Shown here in pieces: positions 42,598 through 51,226 of a stretch of 64,000 nt of DNA. Under the pieces are notes generated by a model. The model searched no databases. It had not been told where the DNA came from and saw only the letters and a list, made by a program, of their open reading frames with translations. The DNA comes from Bradyrhizobium centrolobii. GTDB lineage: Bacteria > Pseudomonadota > Alphaproteobacteria > Rhizobiales > Xanthobacteraceae. The stretch is taken from assembly GCF_001641635.1 (NCBI RefSeq), contig NZ_LUUB01000022.1:124048-188047 (forward strand), in the 5' to 3' direction. The position numbers and the translations under genes were made by a program. Within the stretch, counting starts at the first letter, position 1; every line of letters starts with the position of its first letter.

Positions 42598-42921
42598 ATT
42601 CCAGAGACCGTCCGAGAAAGGCACGTGGACCGATATCGCCCCGCGCACATCATGCGCGTGATCGGTTCGCTTTGCCAACCGATATGACGGACGACTGCGC
42701 AAAACGATGCGGCGTGATCGATGAAGGCACGCGTCGACATTCTCGCGACACGACTGCCCGGGCTTGCGGTCCCTGGAGCGCCTCAAATCGCGCCGTCGTC
42801 CCAGCGAAAGCCAGGACCCATTACCCTAAGCGGTTGTTGTCGAGGCGATTGGCCGGCCACAGAGTCTTCCAACAACATCGGTCGGTGGTTATGGGTGGGC
42901 GGCACCGGAGAATCATAGCCC
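42598..42921. other. Gene-free stretch with relics of a dispersed repeat
   Basis: About 320 bases. Around 42793-42900 lies a run such as CGTCGTCCCAGCGAAAGCCA followed by CCATTACC, then GGTTATGGGT further on, which looks like an imperfect inverted repeat relic of a dispersed intergenic element. No gene is recognised. Confidence 0.45.
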
Positions 42922-44076
42922 TCACTCCCCCTTCCCGCCCTTCAGCTTCGGCAGCGTCTCGACGATCTTCTGCTTGCCGTCGACGATCTCGGCCAAAAAG
43001 CTCGCGCGGTCGATGTCGCCGTTCTGGTCCCAGCTTGCTTCCATCAGCATGCCCGGGGCCTTGTCGGGCGTCAGGGTCAGGCCTTTCATCGCTGCGCCAA
43101 AAGCCTTGCTGTCGAACTTGCCGATTGTCTCGGTGACGTATTTGACGAGATAGACGGCGGTGTAGCCCTTGATGCCGTTGTGGTCGGGCCAGTACTTGTA
43201 GCGTGCGCTGAACTTCTTCGCGAACTCCTGGATCGCCGGCACGGGCGCATCAGCGCTGAGTCCGACATGGCCGCGTACGCCGTTGGCGGCGGGGCCGGCG
43301 AGCTCGACCACCTTCTGGCTCAGCAGTGTGGTCTCGCCGAACAGCGGCGTTGACAGGCCCTGCCGCTTCGCCTCGATCAGGAAGCGGGCGCTCTCCTCCT
43401 CGTTGGTATAGACGAAGACCGCTTCGGCCTTGGCGTTCTTCAGCTTGATGACGTCAGAGCCGAAATCGACCTGGCCCTGCTCGGTGGAGATATCGGCCGC
43501 GATCTCGATGTTGCGCGCCTTCATTTCCTTCACGAAGTTGTCGCGGCCACCCTTGCCGAAATCATTGTTGACCCAGACCACCGCGACCGACTTCACCTTG
43601 AGCTTGTCGTGCAGATAGTTGGCGATCTTCGGCATGGAGAATTGCTGGCCGAAGGCGGTGCGGAACACCCAGGGATTGCCCTGCGTGGTGATGTCGGCGG
43701 CCTCTGCGCCGACGATCTGCGGGATCTCCGCCGCTTGCGTCAGCGCCATGTTGACCTTGACCGAGCCCGAATAAATCGGCCCGAGCACGACATAGGGGTC
43801 CTTGTCCAGAACCTTCTGCACCTGGGCGCGCGAGACGCCGGGGTTGCTCTGGGTGTCGAGATGCTCGGTCTGGATCTTGCGGCCGAGAATGCCGCCGGAG
43901 TTGTTGATCTCATCGACCGCGAGCGCGACGCCGTCGCGCCAGTTCGTGCCGGACACTGCGCCGGGGCCGGAGAGCTCGACGACGTCGGGGATGTAGACCG
44001 TGGTCTGCCCGCAGGCAACGCCCGCCCACGTTGCCGCCGCGATCGCGATGCCGACCGGCTTTGCAAACTGCCTCAT
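42922..44076 (-). CDS. Branched-chain amino acid-type ABC transporter substrate-binding protein
   Basis: A 384-residue LivK-like periplasmic protein with a signal peptide (cleaved after about residue 23, GVACGQ). It opens with TVYIPDVVELSGPGAVSG and has the usual AVDEINNSGGILGRKI. It is the last gene of a leftward operon with an amidohydrolase and an aroE-like gene (25-base gaps). The ligand is therefore likely an aromatic or alicyclic acid such as quinate or shikimate rather than an amino acid. Permease and ATPase genes are absent here. Confidence 0.88.
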   Translation of the reverse strand: MRQFAKPVGIAIAAATWAGVACGQTTVYIPDVVELSGPGAVSGTNWRDGVALAVDEINNSGGILGRKIQTEHLDTQSNPGVSRAQVQKVLDKDPYVVLGPIYSGSVKVNMALTQAAEIPQIVGAEAADITTQGNPWVFRTAFGQQFSMPKIANYLHDKLKVKSVAVVWVNNDFGKGGRDNFVKEMKARNIEIAADISTEQGQVDFGSDVIKLKNAKAEAVFVYTNEEESARFLIEAKRQGLSTPLFGETTLLSQKVVELAGPAANGVRGHVGLSADAPVPAIQEFAKKFSARYKYWPDHNGIKGYTAVYLVKYVTETIGKFDSKAFGAAMKGLTLTPDKAPGMLMEASWDQNGDIDRASFLAEIVDGKQKIVETLPKLKGGKGE

Positions 44077-44101
44077 GAACTCCTCCCCATTTGTTGTCTT
44101 G

Positions 44102-44950
44102 TTATGTCGATTGATCTGTTGCGCCCTCGAAGCCGAGCAATCTCGCGGGCGTTCGCCACAGCAGGCGCTCCTGATCGTCGGCGTCCGGAAACAGCGCCGT
44201 CAGCACCGCGAGTAGCGGTCCATAGTCGAGCCGTTCGGATGCGCGCAGGAACGGGTAGTCCGATCCCCAGACACAGCGATCAAGCGTGAAGGCCTCGACG
44301 AGGGCCGCGATGAACGGCCAGGCGTCCTCGTAAGGATGCGGCTGCTGCGAGAACTTGTAATAGCCGGACAATTTTACATGCGCGTCGCGCTCGCGGCCGA
44401 TCGCCAGCAGCGCCTGGAAGGCTTTTCCTTTCAGCCCTTGCGCGACCGATGGGCGCCCGCAATGATCAATCACCAGGCGCACATCCGATTTTTCAATCAG
44501 CGGCAGCAGGTCGAGCAGTTGGTCCTGCTCGACCTGGATCTGCAGGAACAGGCCGAGGCTGATCAGCTTCTCCAGGAGCGGTGCCGAATTGCGATAATAA
44601 TCGGCGCCGTGGAACGGCACGTTGAAGGCGACGCCGATCACGCCGGCGGCCTTCAGCCGTGCAAGCTCGTCGATATCGACATCACTCTCAACGACCGCGA
44701 CACCCCTGAGGCGGCCGCCGCCCTGCTTCAGCGTATCGAGCAGGATGCGGCTGTCGCTTCCGTAGCCGGTGTTGGTCGCCACAACCAGCGCATGGCGGAC
44801 GTCGAAGGCATCGAACACGCGGATGAGCTGCGCCGCCGGCGCGATCTCCTGCCCGCTCGGCCGGTACGGCGTGTCGTCCGAGTAAGGAAAGCGGACGGGA
44901 TCGATGGCATGGATGTGGCAGTCGATCTTGGGGCACGCCGGCAAGGTCAT
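44102..44950 (-). CDS. Amidohydrolase-family (PDC hydrolase-like) protein
   Basis: A 282-residue TIM-barrel metal-dependent hydrolase of the amidohydrolase 2 group. CPKIDCHIHAID gives the HxH metal ligands, VIDHCGRP the later histidine and VWGSDYPFLRA the catalytic aspartate. The family includes 2-pyrone-4,6-dicarboxylate lactonase (LigI) and uronate lactonases. Between a LivK-like protein and an aroE-like gene, a role in lactone hydrolysis during aromatic or quinate breakdown is plausible. Confidence 0.85.
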   Translation of the reverse strand: MTLPACPKIDCHIHAIDPVRFPYSDDTPYRPSGQEIAPAAQLIRVFDAFDVRHALVVATNTGYGSDSRILLDTLKQGGGRLRGVAVVESDVDIDELARLKAAGVIGVAFNVPFHGADYYRNSAPLLEKLISLGLFLQIQVEQDQLLDLLPLIEKSDVRLVIDHCGRPSVAQGLKGKAFQALLAIGRERDAHVKLSGYYKFSQQPHPYEDAWPFIAALVEAFTLDRCVWGSDYPFLRASERLDYGPLLAVLTALFPDADDQERLLWRTPARLLGFEGATDQST

Positions 44951-44974
44951 GGCGCAGAACTCCCCTCGCGCGTG

Positions 44975-45817
44975 TCAGAACGTCGCCTCGATGGCCTTGA
45001 TCAGCTCGGGAGTGACGTCAGGCATGACGCCGAACCAGGCCTTGAAGGCGAGCCGCGCCTGGTTCAGCAGCAGACCGAGCCCGTTCACGGTCACGCAGCC
45101 GCGCGCGCGGGCGTCAGCCAGGAACGGCGTCTCCAGCGGCGTGTAGATGAGATCGGCAACCAGCGTTGCGGAATTCAGCCGCGACAGGTCGATCTCGAGC
45201 GCGCTCTTGCCGGCCATGCCGCGGTCGGTGCAGTTGACGAGCAGCGCGACATCGGTCAGCGCGGCGCTGCGGTCGTCCCAGGCGACGGCGCTGACGGCGG
45301 GACCGAACTCCTGCGCGATCGCCTGCGCCTTCTCCGCCGTACGGTTGGCGATGCGGATCTCGCGTGCGCCGTTCTCGAGCAGTGCCACGACCACCGCCCG
45401 GCTCGCGCCGCCCGCGCCGAGCAGCAGGATCGGCCCCGCATCGCCGCGCCAGTCGGCCCGCGCGTCGCGCAAGCTTTGCACAAAGCCGTTGCCGTCATTG
45501 TTGAAGCCGGAGAGCGTGCCGTCGTCCTCGACGACGATGGTGTTGACGGCGCCGATCCGCCGCGCCGTCTCGTTGACGCAGTCGAGCAACGGCATCGCCG
45601 TCTGCTTGTGCGGCATGGTGACGTTGCAGCCACGGAATCCGAGCGCTATCAGCCCGTCCAGCGCATCCTCGAGCCGTTCCGGCTTGACCGCGAGTGGCAC
45701 ATAGGTGCCGCGGATGCCATGCGCCTTCAGCCAGAAATTATGAATCACGGGTGAGCGGGAATGCGCGACGGGCATGCCGATGACACCAGCAAGTCCAAAT
45801 CCGTCAGCCTGCGGCAT
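44975..45817 (-). CDS. Shikimate dehydrogenase-like enzyme
   Basis: A 280-residue AroE-family oxidoreductase. IGMPVAHSRSPVIHNFWL is the substrate-binding N-terminus with the SxS residues, VTMPHKQTAMPLLD holds the catalytic lysine, and ILLLGAGGASRAVVVALLENGA and IANRTAEKAQ form the NAD(P)-binding fold. The position in an operon with an uptake protein and a hydrolase, not with biosynthetic genes, suggests a catabolic paralogue (shikimate or quinate oxidation, as in rhizobial quinate use). First gene of its operon. Confidence 0.88.
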   Translation of the reverse strand: MPQADGFGLAGVIGMPVAHSRSPVIHNFWLKAHGIRGTYVPLAVKPERLEDALDGLIALGFRGCNVTMPHKQTAMPLLDCVNETARRIGAVNTIVVEDDGTLSGFNNDGNGFVQSLRDARADWRGDAGPILLLGAGGASRAVVVALLENGAREIRIANRTAEKAQAIAQEFGPAVSAVAWDDRSAALTDVALLVNCTDRGMAGKSALEIDLSRLNSATLVADLIYTPLETPFLADARARGCVTVNGLGLLLNQARLAFKAWFGVMPDVTPELIKAIEATF

Positions 45818-46389
45818 GCTGCGCTTCCATCCTCGAACCTACCGTGCACCAAGTTCGGGCGCATGGCGGCTGCTCCTCCACCGGCGGCACCTTTCGGTGC
45901 CCGACCATCTTATTTGGTCACTTGTCCAATTCTATTAGGCGGATTGGCTATCGCGCGCAATCTGAAAAATCAGGATGGTGGACGCGAAGTGGTTATCGTG
46001 AAAACGGCTCATCACCGCGCCGGGAGGCATGTCCGGCGGGGCAAATGGGAACCGCGGTGCAGGGCTCTTGCCCAACGTAGAGGTATCCCACCGTCACCAC
46101 CTGCAATGCTCGCGCATTACTTCGGTCGGCCGATCGGAGCTGGACTCTGTCAGTGCCGGCTCGAAATCGGTCGCCTCCAATGCTCTCCTGCTAACGTCTC
46201 GATAGGCGCACTGCATTGGATTTGTCCCGCCACTTGCCCGCTAATCACAACTCAAGCGCACAGGCTGTGCGCTGCACCACGATCTCACGCACTCGTGAGC
46301 AGCCCGGTCGGTAACGCGGGCCACGGACGGAAGGAATTAACAACGCGCATTCGCTTGCCAAGCGATGCAGTCTCGAGAGGAGAATTCCG
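45818..46389. other. Gene-free stretch upstream of the bufferin operon
   Basis: About 570 bases between divergent operons with no recognisable gene. The left part should contain the promoter of the aroE-like operon. The right end carries a candidate ECF-type promoter element (46333) and GAGAGGAG before the bufferin ATG. Confidence 0.5.
46333..46389 (+). promoter_or_regulatory. Candidate promoter and leader of the bufferin operon
   Basis: GGAATTAAC at 46333-46341 resembles the GGAA-type -35 boxes of ECF sigma factors, which control bufferin operons in Caulobacter and others. A downstream -10 element is not clear to me. GAGAGGAG at 46374-46381 is a good ribosome site for the ATG at 46390. ECF control is inferred. 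Confidence 0.3.
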
Positions 46390-46695
46390 ATGTCTACCAA
46401 GAACGTAGTCACTTCATTCGCGCTCGCCGGCGCCGTATCCACTGCGCTTGCGACACTGGCCATGGCAGCTCCGCTGACCAAGGCCGAGGCCGACGCGGCC
46501 ATCGCTGCCAAGAAGGAAAAATGCTTCGGCGTTGCGCTGAAGGGCCAGAACGATTGCGCGGCGGGACCGGGCACGACCTGCCAGGGCACATCGACCACCG
46601 ACTTCCAGGGCAATGCATGGAAGTTCGTGCAGGGCGGCACCTGCACCAGCATCGAGTTGCCGAACGGCAAGAAGGGTTCGCTCAAGCCGGTCTGA
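46390..46695 (+). CDS. bufA: Bufferin precursor peptide (DUF2282)
   Basis: A 101-residue exported protein. A Sec signal peptide ends near AMA-A (residue 27), unusual for a RiPP precursor but typical of bufferins. The mature part has four cysteines (C45, C56, C64, C85) in the family context [22 protein letters not shown] and [12 protein letters not shown]. In characterised bufferins the cysteines are modified to thiooxazole-type heterocycles and the peptide binds copper or other metals in the periplasm. The downstream DUF692, DUF2063 and DoxX genes confirm the assignment. All four cysteines are intact. Confidence 0.9.
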   Translation: MSTKNVVTSFALAGAVSTALATLAMAAPLTKAEADAAIAAKKEKCFGVALKGQNDCAAGPGTTCQGTSTTDFQGNAWKFVQGGTCTSIELPNGKKGSLKPV

Positions 46696-46740
46696 CGCGG
46701 CAGGTCGACACATCACGACAACAGAGAGCGGAGGAGCAAC

Positions 46741-47658
46741 ATGAGTTTGGCGATCAGGGCAGGCGAATCTCTGGCCGTGCCACTCCGCTTTCCCGTTCCT
46801 GTCGGCGGCGTTGCCGGGACGAGCTTCAAGCATGAGCACCTTCCGGCAATCCTCGACGCGGGCCGGCAGCGCGGCTTCTTCGAGGTCCATGCTGAGAACT
46901 ATATGGGCGCTGGCGGTCCGCCGCATCGCGCGCTGGAGGCGATACGTCGCGATCATCCGATCTCGGTGCACGGCGTGTGTATGTCGATCGGCGGACCACA
47001 GCCGCTCGACAAGGCGCACCTGGCGCGCTTCCGCGGCCTGGTCGCGCGCTACCAGCCGGCGCTGGTCTCCGAGCATCTCGCCTGGTCGACACATGGGACC
47101 AGCTTCTTCAACGATCTCCTGCCGCTGCCCTACACTGAGGCGACGCTTCGCTGCGTCTGCGATCACATCGATCAGGTGCAGGAGGCGGTTCGGCGCCCGC
47201 TCCTGCTCGAAAACCCATCGACCTATGTCGCCTTCCGCTGCTCGACCATGAGCGAGACCGACTTCATACGTGGTGTCGCGGAGCGCACCGGCTGCGGGCT
47301 CCTGCTCGACATCAACAACGTCTTCGTGTCGGCGACCAATCATGGCTTCTCGGCCCTGGAGTACCTGGCGGACTTTCCGCTGTCGCGCGTCGGGGAAATC
47401 CATCTTGCCGGTCATGCCGAAGAGACGGATGACGAAGGCAAGTTATTGCTGATCGACAGCCATGACGGCCCGGTTGCGGACGCTGTGTGGAAGCTGTTCG
47501 AGATCGTCGTCAAGCGCTACGGCCCGGTGCCGACGCTCATCGAGTGGGACAGCAAGATTCCCGATTGGCCGGTCCTGCAAGCCGAGGCCGCCGCCGCGCA
47601 GACGATCCTCGATCGCCACCAATCGACCGCGCCAGCGGAGGATCGTCATGCCGCTTGA
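46741..47658 (+). CDS. bufB: Multinuclear non-heme iron oxidase (DUF692, bufferin maturase)
   Basis: A 305-residue MNIO-family TIM-barrel enzyme. Iron ligand motifs are visible along the chain: FEVHAENYM, ISVHGVCMSIG, VSEHLAW, LLENPSTY, LLDINNVFVSATNHG, GEIHLAGHAE and LLIDSHDGPV, then IEWDSKIPDW. MNIOs use two or three irons and oxygen to modify cysteines of peptide substrates. With its DUF2063 partner it should process the upstream bufferin precursor. The ATG at 46741 follows AGCGGAGGAG. The gene overlaps the next one by 11 bases. Confidence 0.92.
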   Translation: MSLAIRAGESLAVPLRFPVPVGGVAGTSFKHEHLPAILDAGRQRGFFEVHAENYMGAGGPPHRALEAIRRDHPISVHGVCMSIGGPQPLDKAHLARFRGLVARYQPALVSEHLAWSTHGTSFFNDLLPLPYTEATLRCVCDHIDQVQEAVRRPLLLENPSTYVAFRCSTMSETDFIRGVAERTGCGLLLDINNVFVSATNHGFSALEYLADFPLSRVGEIHLAGHAEETDDEGKLLLIDSHDGPVADAVWKLFEIVVKRYGPVPTLIEWDSKIPDWPVLQAEAAAAQTILDRHQSTAPAEDRHAA

Positions 47659-48427
47659 GCAGCACCTCAGCTTTGCAGCGGATTTCGCACCGGCGCTGCT
47701 GGATCCGACGCTGACTCTGCCACCGGACGTCACCGGCCCCAACGGCAAGCCGGCAGGAAAGCGCTACAACGTCTACCGCAACAACGTCACGGTGAGCCTG
47801 ATCGATGCGCTTGCCGCGATCTATCCGGCTGTGCTGCGCATCACGGGCACCGACTTCTTCCGCGCCATGGCGCGCATTCATATTCGCAGTACCCCGCCGA
47901 CCTCACCGTTACTGTTCGAGTATGGTCGCGATCTTCCGGTCTTCATCGAAGCGTATGAACATGCGCGATCACTTCCCTGGCTCGCCGATGTCGCCCGTAT
48001 CGAGCGGGCCTGGCTTGATGCCTATCACGCCGCCGACGCCACGCCGCTATCGCCGGCCCGGCTTTCCGCGGTCACGCCGGACCGGTTGGCTGATCTCGTT
48101 TTCACACCGCACCCGGCAACCCGGATCGTGCGTTCGCAATTCTCGGCGGTGACGATTTTTGCCGCCAACCGCGGCACTGCGCCAGTGGAGCGTATCGATG
48201 CCTCGACGCCGGAAGATGCGCTGATCACGCGAGCCGGGTCCGACGTCGTCGTACGACATCTTCCGCCTGGTGGCGCGGTTTTCGCAGCCTGCCTGATGTC
48301 GGGCCGGCCGCTTGGCGAAGCTGCCGCGTCGGCGCTGGACGCATGCTCCGGCTTTGACATCGCCGCAAACATCGCCGGTATGATCGAGGCAGGCGCGTTC
48401 ACCTCGGTGACTTCTGGAGACGCATGA
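47648..48427 (+). CDS. bufC: DUF2063 RiPP partner protein of the bufferin maturase
   Basis: A 259-residue protein starting inside the end of bufB (ATG at 47648). The N-terminal DNA-binding-like domain named DUF2063 is visible as RYNVYRNNVTVSLIDALAAI with YPAV and FEYGRDLPVF, and the C-terminal half resembles a winged RiPP recognition element. In bufferin and related MNIO systems this protein binds the precursor and holds it for the oxidase. Gene overlap predicts stoichiometric production with BufB. It ends overlapping the DoxX gene by 4 bases. Confidence 0.88.
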   Translation: MPLEQHLSFAADFAPALLDPTLTLPPDVTGPNGKPAGKRYNVYRNNVTVSLIDALAAIYPAVLRITGTDFFRAMARIHIRSTPPTSPLLFEYGRDLPVFIEAYEHARSLPWLADVARIERAWLDAYHAADATPLSPARLSAVTPDRLADLVFTPHPATRIVRSQFSAVTIFAANRGTAPVERIDASTPEDALITRAGSDVVVRHLPPGGAVFAACLMSGRPLGEAAASALDACSGFDIAANIAGMIEAGAFTSVTSGDA

Positions 48428-48945
48428 TGATCACACAACAACGCATGGCAGCGGGCGGCGGCCTCCCATCACTCGGGCTCCTGGCCGACAAGGCCAATCA
48501 CCTGGTGCAGACGCTCGCCTCACCTTCCCTCGTTCAGCTCGTGCTGCGCGTGGCCCTGGCGGTGCCGTTCTGGCGCTCCGGCATCCTCAAATGGCACGGC
48601 TTTTTCCAGCTCAACGACACCGCCGTGACGCTGTTCAGCGACGAATTCATGCTGCATCTGCCGGGCGGCCCCTATCATTTTCCGGCGCCGACGGCGATGG
48701 CCTTCCTGTCGGGGTCTGGAGAAATCATCTTTCCGATCCTGCTGGTCCTTGGGCTCGGCACGCGGTTTGCCGCGCTTGGACTCCTGTTCATGACGGTGAT
48801 CGTCGAGCTCACGGTGCCCGATGGCTGGCCGGTTCACATCACCTGGGCTGCGATGGCACTGGGCATCATCGCTTATGGACCGGGACGGCTCTCGCTCGAC
48901 CATCTCATCAGCCGTGCGCTCAGGCTGACGCAAGAGTCTCGCTGA
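48424..48945 (+). CDS. bufD: DoxX-family membrane protein of the bufferin operon
   Basis: A 173-residue protein with four transmembrane segments of the DoxX type: LVLRVALAVPFWRSGILKW, TAMAFLSGSGEIIFPILLVLG, RFAALGLLFMTVIVELTV and WAAMALGIIAYG. The ATGA overlap with bufC shows co-translation. DoxX proteins are frequent in bufferin operons and may link the system to quinones or thiol redox state; the exact role is unknown. It is the last gene of the operon. Confidence 0.85.
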   Translation: MMITQQRMAAGGGLPSLGLLADKANHLVQTLASPSLVQLVLRVALAVPFWRSGILKWHGFFQLNDTAVTLFSDEFMLHLPGGPYHFPAPTAMAFLSGSGEIIFPILLVLGLGTRFAALGLLFMTVIVELTVPDGWPVHITWAAMALGIIAYGPGRLSLDHLISRALRLTQESR

Positions 48946-48974
48946 CACCGAAGAGGCGGCGCGACGCTCGCCCC

Positions 48975-49823
48975 TCACATCCCGCTCAAGCCACTATCCA
49001 CCGCGAGCGTCTGCGCGGTGACGTAGACGCTTTCGTCGGAGAGGAAGAACAGCACGGCGTAGGCGATCTCCCAGGCTGTGGCCTGGCGGCCGAAGGGGAT
49101 GTGGCCCTTGCCGCGCGAGGGGCGGCCGGCGCCGGCCTCGCGGCCGTTGGGGGTGTCGACGAGGCCGGGATAGACCAGGTTGGCGCGGATGCCGCGGCGC
49201 GATCCGAGGTGGGCGATGTTGCGCATGAGGCCGCCGAGCGCGGCCTTGGAGGAATCGTACACCGCCATCTGCGAGCCGGCCTTCAGCGCCGCGATCGAGG
49301 AGATGAACACGATCGCGCCACCGCTCTCGAACTTCGGCATGGCGGCGCGGCAGCACAGCATCGGGCCACGCACGTTGACGTCGTAGATCCCGTTCCACTC
49401 CTCGGGGCTGACGGCGTCGAGCCCGACCTTGCCGAAGGTGCCGATGTTCAGCACCATGCCGTCAAGACCGCCCATCGCGCAATGCGCCTCCTCGATCATG
49501 CGCATGACGTCCGCCTCGACCGTGACGTCAGCGGCAATGGCGGAAGCTTCGCCGCCCTCGTCGGTGATGCGCTTCACGGTCTGTTCGGCCGAGGTGCGGT
49601 TGAGATCGGCTACCGCCACCTTCGCGCCTTCGCGCGCGCAGAGAATGCTCATGGCGCGGCCGTTGCCGATCGGATCGGTGGCGGCATCGAAGACGCGCTG
49701 GCCACCGCCGACGATCAGGATGCGGCGGCCCTTCAGGCGTCCCCTGCCCGGCGCTTCGCCGAGTGATTCCGCGCTCGGCGGACGAACGTAACGATCCGGC
49801 TTGGTCTCGGAGCTTTCCGCCAT
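48975..49823 (-). CDS. SDR-family oxidoreductase
   Basis: A 282-residue short-chain dehydrogenase starting at the ATG at 49823. GGGQRVFDAATDPIGNG is a variant of the NAD-binding TGxxxGxG with an insertion, AVADLNRT follows, LNIGTFG stands for the NAG motif, and the catalytic site is ISSIAAL with YDSSK (Y-x3-K). The C-terminal AQTLAVDSGLSGM is usual. It is the third gene of a leftward operon behind TetR and a CMD protein. The substrate is unknown; neighbours hint at breakdown of an unusual carbonyl or lactone compound. Confidence 0.85.
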   Translation of the reverse strand: MAESSETKPDRYVRPPSAESLGEAPGRGRLKGRRILIVGGGQRVFDAATDPIGNGRAMSILCAREGAKVAVADLNRTSAEQTVKRITDEGGEASAIAADVTVEADVMRMIEEAHCAMGGLDGMVLNIGTFGKVGLDAVSPEEWNGIYDVNVRGPMLCCRAAMPKFESGGAIVFISSIAALKAGSQMAVYDSSKAALGGLMRNIAHLGSRRGIRANLVYPGLVDTPNGREAGAGRPSRGKGHIPFGRQATAWEIAYAVLFFLSDESVYVTAQTLAVDSGLSGM

Positions 49824-49824
49824 C

Positions 49825-50385
49825 TCAGCCCCCCGGCTTCTTGCCGCCGTCATAGACCTTCATCCCGGCTGCGGGATCGAGATCGGTTTCGGTCGCCTCA
49901 GTGAGGCGCGCCATCATCATGTAGAAACCGAGCGCGACAATGGATTCCACGATCTCCTGCTCGCTGAAGTGACGCCGCATGGCGGCGAAAGTCGCGTCCG
50001 CAACGCGCACGTTCTCGACCACTTCGCGGCCAAAGTTGAGCAGCGCGCGCTCGGCCTCGCTCAACGCAGCGGAGTCGTAGTCGGCGCGCTCGACCGCATC
50101 GATCTGTCCCTGCGCGCAGCCGACACCGAGCGCGATCGGCACGTGCTGGCGCCATTCATAGGCGCCGCCTTCGAGCTGCGCGGCCTGGAGGATCAAGAGC
50201 TCGCGGTTGACGGCGCTGAGCTTCTGCTTGTGCAGGATGGAATTGCCGAGCCGCATCGCCGGGATCATGTTGGCCTCGGCATGCGCCATCATGCGAAAGA
50301 TGTTGAGCTTGACCGGCATGCGGTCGAACGAGGCGCGGATGTCGCCGCTCGTCGTCTCGGGATCAATCAGGGGCAGCCTTGCCAC
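49825..50385 (-). CDS. Carboxymuconolactone decarboxylase-family protein
   Basis: A 186-residue CMD/AhpD-like protein. I chose the GTG at 50385 (MARLPLIDPE...), with GGGAGA upstream; it overlaps the TetR gene end by 23 bases. The family core is MRLGNSILHKQKLSAVNRELLILQAAQL, then YEWRQHVPIALGVG, which has the E-W-x-x-H pattern of the CMD fold. No CxxC is present. It lies between the TetR and SDR genes, two bases from the latter, so all three are co-transcribed. Confidence 0.8.
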   Translation of the reverse strand: MARLPLIDPETTSGDIRASFDRMPVKLNIFRMMAHAEANMIPAMRLGNSILHKQKLSAVNRELLILQAAQLEGGAYEWRQHVPIALGVGCAQGQIDAVERADYDSAALSEAERALLNFGREVVENVRVADATFAAMRRHFSEQEIVESIVALGFYMMMARLTEATETDLDPAAGMKVYDGGKKPGG

Positions 50386-51061
50386 GGTTCTCTCCCTTGG
50401 TTTTTCGTTTCTTGTTGTCCGTCTCGTTGCCCACCGCAATCAGCGACAGGAAGAAGGCGAGATAGCGGTCGATCGCCTCGATCACCTTCGGCCGCGGCGA
50501 GGGCTCGGCGCCCATCACGTAATGTTCGAGGCGGATATAGATGAGGCCGGCCGCGAACAGTCGCGCCGTCTCGCGCGGATCGGTGGTCGAGATCATGCCG
50601 GCGAGCGCGAAGCCGCGGAAGTAGTCCGTCATCAGGCGTTGCTCGCGCGCATAGAACCGGTCGGCGAATTTTGCGCGGATGCCGGGCACCCGGTTGCGCT
50701 CGGCGGTGATCACCTTCTGGAAGCGATGCTCGCGCGGATCGGACCATTGCTCGACGAGGTCGAGCGCGAACTGGCGGCAGAACGCGGCGGGCTGACGGGC
50801 GAGCTGCTTGTAGCGCGCCTCCTCCAACCGGCTCGCCGAACTGGCCGGACCATGCTCGGCAACGATCGCCTCGAGGATCGCGGCCTTGCCGGAGAAGTGG
50901 TTGTAGAGACTGCTCTCGCGGATGCCGACGCGGCGCGCGAGCTCGCGCATCGAGGCGCCGCCATAGCCGCTCTGCGCGAACAGATCGAGCGCCTCGTTGA
51001 GGATGCGCTCGCGGGTCGTGGGCGCGGCCGCTTCCGCCGCGCTGGAGGTGTGGACAGCCAT
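50363..51061 (-). CDS. TetR-family transcriptional regulator
   Basis: A 232-residue TetR regulator. The HTH is TTRERILNEALDLFAQSGYG with MRELARRVGIRESSLYNHFSGK. The ligand-binding domain follows and the C-terminus is basic (KKRKTKGENRGK). It is first in its operon and divergent from an ABC binding-protein gene. The intergenic region contains two palindromes that are likely its operators, so it probably represses both operons until a ligand appears. Confidence 0.9.
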   Translation of the reverse strand: MAVHTSSAAEAAAPTTRERILNEALDLFAQSGYGGASMRELARRVGIRESSLYNHFSGKAAILEAIVAEHGPASSASRLEEARYKQLARQPAAFCRQFALDLVEQWSDPREHRFQKVITAERNRVPGIRAKFADRFYAREQRLMTDYFRGFALAGMISTTDPRETARLFAAGLIYIRLEHYVMGAEPSPRPKVIEAIDRYLAFFLSLIAVGNETDNKKRKTKGENRGKAAPD

Positions 51062-51068
51062 GCGGCTT

Positions 51069-51116
51069 GACTAACGAACGATCGTTCGATAGTCAACCGG
51101 ACGAACGAGCGTTCGT
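51069..51116. promoter_or_regulatory. Two palindromic operators for the TetR-type regulator
   Basis: At 51069-51094 a 26-base palindrome with one mismatched pair has arms GACTA...TAGTC and core CGAACGATCGTTCG. At 51101-51116 ACGAACGAGCGTTCGT is a second palindrome with the same half-site CGAACG. Their centres are about 27 bases apart. They lie just upstream of the TetR start codon, in the divergent promoter region. Confidence 0.8.
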
Positions 51117-51226
51117 TTGCCAATTTGGCGACGGCGATCGTGGCCTGCAAGATCGCTGCGGGCGCTGTTCTCGCGTTTCAACTCCGCCCCCAAAGAGGCG
51201 GAGAGCAAATTTGGGGAGACGACGTC

